From assembly GCA_026387215.1 (NCBI GenBank), contig JAPLMC010000102.1:1-11538 (forward strand): a stretch of DNA of 11,538 nucleotides, given 5' to 3'. Positions 5,619 to 11,538 of this stretch are shown here, in pieces. The position numbers and the translations under genes were made by a program. The stretch is from Candidatus Omnitrophota bacterium (GTDB lineage: Bacteria; Omnitrophota; Gorgyraeia; Gorgyraeales; Gorgyraeaceae). Below the pieces are notes generated by a model that was not told the origin of the DNA, ran no database searches, and was given only the letters and a program-made list of their open reading frames with translations. Numbering within the stretch: the stretch's first letter is position 1; each line of letters begins with the position of its first letter.

Positions 5619-7225
5619 CGTATTCCTAGATCGCTTCTTCCTGCCCTTCCAGCGACCTGCGTAAGTAAATTAAATGTGCGCTCAGCTGACCTGAAATCAG
5701 GAAGATTTAAAGCTGTATCAGCTGATATAACTCCGACAAGCGTAACCTTTGGAAAATCCAAGCCCTTGGCTATCATCTGAGTACCTATAAGAATATCTAT
5801 ATGACCGTCTTTAAATTTTGAAAGTACCTTGTCGTGGCTGCCTCTTTTACAAGTAGAATCTGTATCCATGCGCGCTATTCTGGCTGCAGGGAAAATCCGG
5901 TGCAATTCGCTTTCAACTTTTTCCGTGCCAAGCCCCCAGTATTTTAAATAAGCCTCGTTACACTCAGGACATATATCAGGCGGCTCTATATTAAAACCGC
6001 AGTGGTGGCACGCTAACTTTTTCTTATCAAAGTGATAGATAAGGCTGACGCTGCAGCGTTTGCATTTTATAACATATCCGCATTTTCTGCAGCTTATAAA
6101 TGTTGAAAAACCACGCCTATTTAAAAAAAGTATTACCTGTTTTTTCTCAACTATGTCTTTCTCTATCCATTCTTTAAGCTTTTGAGAAAATATAGGAATT
6201 CTTTTAGCTCTTGTCATTTCTTCGCGCATATCCACTATATCAACTTCCGGCAAAAGCCTTGAATCTATTCTTTCAGAAAGTTCAATAAGAGTAAATTTTC
6301 CAGTTTTAGCCGCATAAAAAGACTCTAATGATGGGGTGGCGCTTCCTAATATCACAATAGCGTTCGAAAGCTCTGCTCTTTTTATTGCAACATCTCTCGC
6401 ATTATATCTAGGCACATCCTCTTGCTTATAAGATGTTTCGTGTTCTTCATCCACAACTACCAGCCCAAGATTTTTAACAGGCGCAAATATGGCCGAGCGC
6501 GCGCCTATAACTATCTGAGCCGCGCCAGAACTTATCCTCTGCCATTCAGAAATACGCTTGGATCCGATAAGCCTTGAGTGAAGAATAGCTATCTTATCTC
6601 CGAATCTCGCTTTGAAACGCGCCACGGTCTGCGGTGTAAGCGAAATTTCAGGGACAAGTACTATGCTTGAAAGCCCTAGCTTTATTGCATGAGCTATTGA
6701 TTGAAGATAAACCTCTGTTTTTCCGCTTCCTGTTACACCGTGCAGAAGAAAGACCTTATGGATTCTTGAGTCCATTAAATTCATTATAGAATCCAACGCC
6801 TGCTGCTGCTCTTCACTAGGCACAAGATGCTCATTAGTACCATCTATAAATTCAAATTCCCCATCTTCTTCATTGTGCTTTTCTTTTCTCTGCCTTTTTC
6901 CGGATGCGCTTTTTTTAACAACGCTTGGAATAGCTGCTGAGATCGCCTCGCCCCACGAAGAATAATAATAATCTGAAATCCATTGTGTAAGCTCCAACAT
7001 CTTGGAATCTATCGAAAGGGTTTTATCGATGATGCTAGTTATAGGCTTAATCTTTTCTATGTCGCATTTATCAGAAACCCCTACCACATAGCCGATAACT
7101 ACCTTATTTCCAAAAGACACCTCCACTACGCTCCCTATCTCAATATCTTCTTTTAGAGATTCCGGGATAGAATATGTAAAAGGCCCTTTTATAGGTCTGT
7201 TAATAACTATATCTGCAAATTTCAT
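5549..7225 (-). CDS. priA: Primosomal helicase PriA, N-terminal and helicase part, frameshifted
   Basis: PriA is the 3'-to-5' helicase that recognises stalled forks and reloads the replisome. The open frame has 558 codons, of which about 530-534 are native. It has the N-terminal 3'-end-binding domain (about 1-105), Walker A GVTGSGKT (163-170), DEEH (259-262), eight zinc-binding cysteines (379, 382, 388, 391, 406, 409, 419, 422), and motif VI QVAGRAGR (523-530). After SDLG the frame runs into 24 unrelated residues and stops, while the true continuation lies in another frame (5289-5618). A winged-helix domain normally between the DNA-binding and helicase parts is absent: only a charged linker (about 106-133) is present. 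The ATG follows a hairpin by 6 nt without a Shine-Dalgarno sequence. The identification is firm; whether the break is real or an assembly error is open. Confidence 0.93.
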   Translation of the reverse strand: MKFADIVINRPIKGPFTYSIPESLKEDIEIGSVVEVSFGNKVVIGYVVGVSDKCDIEKIKPITSIIDKTLSIDSKMLELTQWISDYYYSSWGEAISAAIPSVVKKSASGKRQRKEKHNEEDGEFEFIDGTNEHLVPSEEQQQALDSIMNLMDSRIHKVFLLHGVTGSGKTEVYLQSIAHAIKLGLSSIVLVPEISLTPQTVARFKARFGDKIAILHSRLIGSKRISEWQRISSGAAQIVIGARSAIFAPVKNLGLVVVDEEHETSYKQEDVPRYNARDVAIKRAELSNAIVILGSATPSLESFYAAKTGKFTLIELSERIDSRLLPEVDIVDMREEMTRAKRIPIFSQKLKEWIEKDIVEKKQVILFLNRRGFSTFISCRKCGYVIKCKRCSVSLIYHFDKKKLACHHCGFNIEPPDICPECNEAYLKYWGLGTEKVESELHRIFPAARIARMDTDSTCKRGSHDKVLSKFKDGHIDILIGTQMIAKGLDFPKVTLVGVISADTALNLPDFRSAERTFNLLTQVAGRAGRSDLGIRFMTKKYPCAKNCIFHRFVIWLI

Positions 7226-7231
7226 AGAATA

Positions 7232-7263
7232 AACCGCGTTCCGATTGTAACCAGGACGCGGTT
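7232..7263 (-). repeat. Hairpin between udg and priA, related to that at 414-446
   Basis: In the transcript, AACCGCGTCC pairs with GGAACGCGGTT (one bulged A), enclosing GGTT/AATC with a G-U pair. The core CGCGTCCTG.TT..AATCGG.ACGCG is shared with the hairpin after gap, as are a following T-rich stretch and a start codon within about 11 nt. It could be a terminator for udg, a translation-control leader of priA, or a dispersed repeat; only a short T tract follows. Confidence 0.65.
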
Positions 7264-7270
7264 AAGGAGG

Positions 7271-7903
7271 TTACAATTCATTCATTATCTTCTTCATATC
7301 TTCCCATACTAGTTTCTTATCACTGGGATTGCGTAAAAGATACGCAGGATGATATGTGGGCATAAATTTTATGCCTCTATATTCATGCCAGTTGCCTCTG
7401 AGCTTCCCTATGGATATTTCTGTACCTAAAAGAGCTTGGCTTGCAAATTTTCCAAGAGCACATATTATCTTCGGCTTTACCATAGCTATCTGGGCATAAA
7501 GATAATCTATACACATAGAGGTTTCTTCGGGCAATGGATTTCTATTTTGCGGTGGCCGACATTTTAAAATATTACATATATAAACATCTGCTCTTTTAAT
7601 GCCCATAGCTTCTATTATTTTTGTGAGAAGCATCCCAGCTTCTCCTACAAAAGGCAAACCTCGGATATCTTCTTCATGGCCAGGCGCTTCTCCCACAAAC
7701 ATGAGTTTTGCATTTATATCACCTGCACCAAATACAATATTTTTCCGCATCTTTCCAAGGGGACATTTCTGACAATTTAATACCTCGTTTTTAATCAAAG
7801 ATAGCTGGGCATCTTTTGGCTTAGATGAAAAAAGATATTCAGACACCCCGCTTTCCTTTTCCATCTTAAGATAATTTCGCATAGATTTTAAAATGTCAGA
7901 CAT
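7271..7903 (-). CDS. udg: Type-4 uracil-DNA glycosylase (iron-sulfur)
   Basis: This enzyme removes uracil from DNA, starting base-excision repair of deaminated cytosine. The 210-residue product has the type-4 signatures: GEAPGHEED (71-79) and HPAYLL (185-190), with LPFVGEAG (83-90) lining the uracil pocket. The four cysteines expected for a 4Fe-4S cluster are Cys44, Cys47, Cys115 (KCRPPQNRNP) and Cys131. A charged N-terminal extension of about 35 residues precedes the cluster. A GAGG lies 5 nt before the ATG. The gene follows xerD by 28 nt, a gap holding a tiny 5-bp hairpin, and precedes priA in an apparent repair and replication operon. Confidence 0.93.
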   Translation of the reverse strand: MSDILKSMRNYLKMEKESGVSEYLFSSKPKDAQLSLIKNEVLNCQKCPLGKMRKNIVFGAGDINAKLMFVGEAPGHEEDIRGLPFVGEAGMLLTKIIEAMGIKRADVYICNILKCRPPQNRNPLPEETSMCIDYLYAQIAMVKPKIICALGKFASQALLGTEISIGKLRGNWHEYRGIKFMPTYHPAYLLRNPSDKKLVWEDMKKIMNEL

Positions 7904-7931
7904 ATAAACCTCGCCACACCAGGGGTGTATT

Positions 7932-8819
7932 TTACGGTCTAGGATGAAATTTCTGGTGAATCGATTTCAGCCTGTCTTTACTCACATGCGTATAAATCTG
8001 TGTGGTAGAGATATCGGAATGCCCTAGCATTTCCTGCACTATTCTCAGGTCAGCGCCTCTTTCAAGTATATGAGTCGCGAAAGAATGCCGCAAGCTATGG
8101 GGCGTTACTTTTTTCTTAATCCTTGCTATCTTCACGTATCTTTTGATAATTTTCCAGAATGTCTGACGCGACATAGGTTTGCCAAGTCTAGTTAAAAATA
8201 AAAAATTCGAAATATGCTTTTTTAAAAAATTAGGCCTAGATTTTTCCAGATACCTCATCAAACTCTCTTTTGCTTTTTTCCCAAAAGGCACTATCCTTTC
8301 CTTCGAACCTTTTCCAAAGCATTTTGCGAAACAAGCCCCCATATTAATATCATCCATTTTTAGATTCACTAATTCTGAAACCCTCATCCCGGTAGCGTAC
8401 ATAAGCTCTAGGCAAGCCTTATCCCTCATTTCCATAAGATCCCTTACATTTGGGGCGTTCAGCAAAACCTCAATCTCAGCAACGCTTAGAGTATAAGGAA
8501 GTTTTTTCCATAACTTAGGAGATTCAATAATAGTAGCGGCATTCTCTTTGATTATATTTTCCTTTAAAAGAAACTTAAAAAAACTTTTTATGCAAGCAAG
8601 TTCTCTTGAAATAGAATTAGAACCGAGCCCTCTATCCTTTTCTGCCATCATAAATGAGTTTATCATTTGTCTAGAAACTTTATCTATTGAATCAATCTTT
8701 TTTGATTTTAAATAATTAGCGAATCTAGAAAGGTCTCTTTTGTAGGAACTGAGCGTATTGTCCGCCATGCCCCTTTCAACAGATATATAGCTTAAAAATT
8801 GCTTTATTAATTCGTTCAT
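7932..8819 (-). CDS. xerD: Tyrosine recombinase, XerD-like
   Basis: XerD with XerC resolves chromosome dimers at dif during segregation. The product has 295 residues, with an N-terminal SAM-like core-binding domain (about 1-85) and a C-terminal catalytic domain. All catalytic residues are visible and spaced as in XerD: Arg146 (GMRVSEL), Lys170 (GKGSKER), His241 and Arg244 (HSLRH), His267 (LGHSDIS) and nucleophile Tyr276 (QIYTH). The ending HQKFHPRP is typical of XerD-type proteins. I chose ATG at 8819, with GGAAAA just upstream, giving the usual NELIKQFLSYISVERG start; TTG at 8834 is in frame but has no ribosome site. Its place among housekeeping genes argues for the host Xer enzyme and against a mobile integrase. 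XerC versus XerD is less sure than the family. Confidence 0.92.
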   Translation of the reverse strand: MNELIKQFLSYISVERGMADNTLSSYKRDLSRFANYLKSKKIDSIDKVSRQMINSFMMAEKDRGLGSNSISRELACIKSFFKFLLKENIIKENAATIIESPKLWKKLPYTLSVAEIEVLLNAPNVRDLMEMRDKACLELMYATGMRVSELVNLKMDDINMGACFAKCFGKGSKERIVPFGKKAKESLMRYLEKSRPNFLKKHISNFLFLTRLGKPMSRQTFWKIIKRYVKIARIKKKVTPHSLRHSFATHILERGADLRIVQEMLGHSDISTTQIYTHVSKDRLKSIHQKFHPRP

Positions 8820-8840
8820 TAAATTGTTTTCCAAAAAAAG

Positions 8841-9449
8841 CTACACAATAAAAGGATTATTTATTTTTTCATTTCTTATTGTAGAACTTGGACCATGTCC
8901 AGGATAAATAACATAATCATCATCCAGCGTAAATAATTTTTCTTTTATGGAGCTAATTATATCTTCCTGTGAGCCGTATGCAAAATCAGTCCTTCCGACG
9001 CCTTCGCAAAAAAGCGTATCTCCTGTAAAGATAATCCGGGCAGTCTTCAGGCAAATAGATCCTGGCGTGTGACCAGGGGTGTGAATAACTTCAAGATTGT
9101 ATTTGCCTATATCCAGGATATCTCCATCTTTTAATAATCTGGATGCAGCTTTTGTTTTTAAAAAAAATCCAAATACACCTGACAGATTTTTAGAAGAATC
9201 CGTTAAAAAATCAGCGTCCAAACTATGTATCCACACAGGAATGCCAAACTCCTTATTAGCCCCTATATGATCTCCGTGTCCATGAGTATTGATAATAGCT
9301 TTTGGCTTCAGACTGTTTTTATCTATCACGCTATTTATTTTTTTATAGTCTCCACCAGGGTCTATAATGTAAATCTCTTTTGTGTCTTCATCGCCCGCAA
9401 GATAACAATTTGACTCCAGTGGCCCTACAACTATTTTCTTAATAAACAC
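8841..9449 (-). CDS. Metallo-beta-lactamase-fold hydrolase (glyoxalase II/YcbL-like)
   Basis: The 202-residue protein has the full two-metal site of the MBL fold: HGHGDH (His56, His58, Asp60, His61), His127 in HTPGHTPGS, Asp144 in FTGDTLF, and His185 in YPGHG. It resembles the short YcbL/hydroxyacylglutathione hydrolase group, which hydrolyse thioesters, but lacks the long C-terminal substrate domain of true GloB. The real substrate is unknown. Translation starts at GTG, inside the last codons of the lipoprotein gene (11-nt overlap), with a strong GGAGG at 9459-9463, so the two are translationally coupled. Its TAG stop lies just before xerD. Confidence 0.9.
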   Translation of the reverse strand: MFIKKIVVGPLESNCYLAGDEDTKEIYIIDPGGDYKKINSVIDKNSLKPKAIINTHGHGDHIGANKEFGIPVWIHSLDADFLTDSSKNLSGVFGFFLKTKAASRLLKDGDILDIGKYNLEVIHTPGHTPGSICLKTARIIFTGDTLFCEGVGRTDFAYGSQEDIISSIKEKLFTLDDDYVIYPGHGPSSTIRNEKINNPFIV

Positions 9450-9900
9450 TGTCTATTTCCTCCAGCCGCCTTGTCTTTTCTAAAATTCTGGTAATCCTGT
9501 ACTGTTCGCTTTTTGTCAGGTCTATTTTTTTGACATCAGAGTCCAGTAATTTTATCTCCGCTACAAAGCCTTCCAATTCTTTGCATTTTTCGTCATTCAG
9601 GTATTTCTGCATTTCCATTAAATTCTGCATCGATTCATTGTAACACTCTTCCCTTTTTTTATAAGTGCCTTCCATCCTGTTAATCAATTCCCCTTGCCAG
9701 GATTTCCAGAATAAAAATCTTTTTTTGTAAAGCTCGTCTACTCTTTCTTCTACTGGATACTCGTATGTCGTAACAATAGGCATCATCTTTTCTTCCTTCT
9801 GTTTTTTACGCGCAAACTTTCTCTGCATACTAGCGCATCCCGCAACAAACAAACATAACATAACTACAACTACATACCTATGCCTAAATAATCTAATCAT
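9439..9900 (-). CDS. Small lipoprotein of unknown function
   Basis: I do not recognise the family. The 153-residue product has a basic N-terminus (MIRLFRHRYV), a hydrophobic stretch (residues 9-20) and a lipobox VAGC with lipidated Cys22, so it is exported and anchored in a membrane. The mature part begins with a very basic run (about 27-38, RKFARKKQKEEK) and then becomes a highly charged, probably helical, coiled-coil-like region (about 50-150) with two further cysteines (86, 106). GAGGGGAG at 9908-9915 gives a strong ribosome site, and a candidate promoter lies at 9923-9952. It is the first gene of the cluster after ligA and overlaps the next gene by 11 nt. Confidence 0.82.
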   Translation of the reverse strand: MIRLFRHRYVVVVMLCLFVAGCASMQRKFARKKQKEEKMMPIVTTYEYPVEERVDELYKKRFLFWKSWQGELINRMEGTYKKREECYNESMQNLMEMQKYLNDEKCKELEGFVAEIKLLDSDVKKIDLTKSEQYRITRILEKTRRLEEIDSVY

Positions 9901-9914
9901 ATTCTTTCTCCCCT

Positions 9915-9960
9915 CAATAAACTTTACAAAACCGTCATTGTTGAAATGTCAAGTTTATTG
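9915..9960 (-). repeat. Inverted repeat spanning the ligA stop and the lipoprotein promoter
   Basis: Perfect 10-base arms, CAATAAACTT and AAGTTTATTG, are extended by ACA/TGT after one mismatch. One arm covers the ligA stop codon; the other lies just before the lipoprotein ribosome site. No T tract follows, so it is more like an operator or mRNA-stability hairpin than a terminator. Confidence 0.5.
9923..9952 (-). promoter_or_regulatory. Candidate promoter for the lipoprotein-MBL-xerD-udg-priA cluster
   Basis: A perfect -35 TTGACA (9947-9952) lies 18 bp from a weak -10 TGTAAA (9923-9928) on the minus strand, immediately after the ligA stop. The inverted repeat at 9915-9960 encloses it, which would suit repressor binding. 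The poor -10 keeps confidence low. Confidence 0.42.
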
Positions 9961-11538
9961 GTTTATTAGTTTTTTGAATTCTTCTTCGTTTATAGTTCTA
10001 ACGCCTAATTCTTTTGCTTTTTCAAATTTAGAACCCGGGTCTTTGCCGGCTATCACATAATCCGTATTCTTACTGACGCTCGAAGAGGCGTTGCCGCCGC
10101 GTTTACGTATAAGTTCTTCTATTTCGTTTCTTGAAAAACTTTCTAATGACCCTGTAACAACAAAAGTCTTGCCTTCCAAATCTTTAGATTTTAAATAAGA
10201 CTCCTTTTCTTCCATGTTAACGCCATTATACCTCAGTTTCTCAATAACTTTTTTATTTTCTTCTGTCCTGAAAAAATTAAATACGCTCTCTGCAACTACA
10301 GGGCCTATCTCATTTATGCTTTGGAGCTCCTCGATTTCTGAGTTCACCAGAGCGTCAAGTGACCTGAACCTGGCTGCAAGTATCCAGGCGCTTCTCACCC
10401 CAACATGCCTTATGCCCAAACCATACACCAGCCTGTTAAATGAATTAGACTTGCTTTTTTCTATTGCGCTGATAAGATTTGCAGCTGATTTATCAGCCAT
10501 TCTTTCAAGATTTGCAAATTCTTCATGCTTTAAAATATAAATATCCCCGTAAGATTTTACCATTTGTTTATTTACCAGCTGAGCCACGATAGCATCACCC
10601 ATGCCTTCTATATCCATTGCTTCTTTTGAAGCAAAATGCCTGATCCTTTCTTTTAATTGAGCTGGGCAGCTCATATTCTCGCACCTGAGCGCCACTTCGT
10701 TTTTAAGCTTTTTTACAGCACTTCCGCACACAGGGCACTTCTTAGGCATAAAAAAATCTTTTTCAGAACCGTTTCGTTTATTTTTAACTACCTCAACTAT
10801 CTGTGGTATGATCTCGCCTGCCTTTTCAACCAAAACATGATCCCCTATCTTTACATCTTTACGGCCAATCTCATCCTGGTTATGAAGCGATGCGCGGCTC
10901 ACAGTACTACCAGCTAGTTCTATAGGCTTTAAAACAGCTACAGGCGTAAGAGTGCCTGTCCTCCCGACCTGGACAAGTATATCTTCCAAGACAGTCTCTT
11001 TTCTTTCCGCAGGAAATTTATACGCTATCATCCATCTGGGACTTTTAGATGTCTGGCCAAGCGACCTTTGATATGAAAAAGAGTCTACTTTTATTACCAT
11101 GCCATCTATGTCATATTCAAGACCATGTCTTTTTTCCAGCCATTCATCGCAGTATTCAATAACTTTTTCTATTGAGTTGCATTTTTTTATATTAGGATTC
11201 ACTCGAAAACCGCTATGCTTTAAAAAATCTAAGGCTTCGAGATGGGTATTGAATTCCGCACCCTCTACATAACCTACCCCATATATCCACATATCCAGGC
11301 GCCTTTTGACAACTATTGAACTATCCAGCAATTTCAAAGAGCCAGCTGCCGCATTCCTTGGATTCGCAAAAAGCTCTTCACCAAGCTCTTCTTTTTCTTC
11401 ATTTATCTCAAGAAATGACTTAGCCGGCATATACACCTCGCCCCTAGCTTCAAATAATTCCGGTGCCAGCGCGCCTTTTTTAAAATCCAGCTTAAGCGGA
11501 AGGCTTTTTATTGTCTTTAAGTTCAAAGTAACATCATC
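9955..11538 (-). CDS. ligA: NAD-dependent DNA ligase LigA (5' end beyond window)
   Basis: LigA seals nicks in duplex DNA during replication and repair, using NAD+ as adenylate donor. The window holds the last 527 residues, beginning at DDVT; by comparison with the E. coli enzyme about 140 N-terminal residues, including the Ia domain and the KxDG nucleophile lysine, lie upstream. Visible are RGEVYMP and ANPRNAAAGSL of the adenylation domain, the lysine motifs DIDGMVIK (K150) and YKFPAE (K174), and the OB domain (about 185-260). Four zinc cysteines follow (268, 271, 286, 291), then the helix-hairpin-helix region (about 300-440) and a C-terminal BRCT domain (about 453-527, VVTGSLESFSR and VIAGKDPGSK). 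Nothing is missing in the visible part. The TTG at 11526 is an internal leucine and not the start. Confidence 0.97.
   Translation of the reverse strand, partial: DDVTLNLKTIKSLPLKLDFKKGALAPELFEARGEVYMPAKSFLEINEEKEELGEELFANPRNAAAGSLKLLDSSIVVKRRLDMWIYGVGYVEGAEFNTHLEALDFLKHSGFRVNPNIKKCNSIEKVIEYCDEWLEKRHGLEYDIDGMVIKVDSFSYQRSLGQTSKSPRWMIAYKFPAERKETVLEDILVQVGRTGTLTPVAVLKPIELAGSTVSRASLHNQDEIGRKDVKIGDHVLVEKAGEIIPQIVEVVKNKRNGSEKDFFMPKKCPVCGSAVKKLKNEVALRCENMSCPAQLKERIRHFASKEAMDIEGMGDAIVAQLVNKQMVKSYGDIYILKHEEFANLERMADKSAANLISAIEKSKSNSFNRLVYGLGIRHVGVRSAWILAARFRSLDALVNSEIEELQSINEIGPVVAESVFNFFRTEENKKVIEKLRYNGVNMEEKESYLKSKDLEGKTFVVTGSLESFSRNEIEELIRKRGGNASSSVSKNTDYVIAGKDPGSKFEKAKELGVRTINEEEFKKLINQ

Noticed and set aside
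7916..7928. Small hairpin ACACC-GGTGT between xerD and udg
   Set aside because: A 5-bp stem with no T tract is too short to call a terminator or repeat.
7932..8819. XerD-like recombinase as the integrase of a mobile element
   Set aside because: It has XerD-type motifs and length, is embedded in a housekeeping operon, and no attachment site or cargo is visible.
9176..9185. CACCTGACAG in the MBL gene, matching 10 bases of the fmt palindrome
   Set aside because: It has no second arm and encodes ordinary protein; a 10-base match is expected by chance.

Overview
The window is a dense, entirely minus-strand stretch of AT-rich bacterial chromosome, read from 11538 down to 1. Most genes are housekeeping: DNA ligase, a site-specific recombinase, a uracil-DNA glycosylase, the replication-restart helicase PriA, the N-formyl-methionine enzymes Def and Fmt, GAPDH, and two GalT-family enzymes. 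A lipoprotein with a clear lipobox and a NarL-type histidine kinase fit a Gram-negative-like bacterium. The lineage cannot be fixed from sequence alone; an uncultured candidate phylum such as Omnitrophota is a guess.

Layout in transcription order. (1) 11538-9955 is the C-terminal three quarters of NAD-dependent DNA ligase LigA; its first ~140 residues lie outside the window. (2) 9900-5289 is a tightly packed cluster: a small unknown lipoprotein, a metallo-beta-lactamase-fold hydrolase starting at GTG inside the lipoprotein gene's end, a XerD-like recombinase, a type-4 uracil-DNA glycosylase, and PriA. PriA is broken: its frame is lost just after the helicase motif GRAGR and its C-terminal domain resumes in another frame, with about 23 residues missing. 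(3) A good extended -10 promoter at 5241-5269 drives def and fmt; priA-def-fmt is a widespread bacterial gene order. (4) A second promoter at 3585-3612 drives two tandem galT paralogues, coupled through TAATG, then gap. (5) After a strong hairpin comes the start of a histidine kinase without an input domain, cut by the window edge.

The genes fall into themes: genome maintenance (ligA, xerD, udg, priA), protein N-terminus formylation and deformylation (fmt, def), and sugar-phosphate metabolism (galT pair, gap). No phage, IS element, CRISPR array, tRNA or rRNA was seen, and no gene-free stretch exceeds 300 bases (the longest is the 140 bases before def).

The points that merit a second look are the damaged priA; a 44-bp near-perfect palindrome inserted in frame within fmt; a GalT paralogue whose nucleophilic histidine is replaced by arginine; and two near-identical hairpins placed just before start codons in different parts of the window. 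I see no convincing multi-gene novel system.
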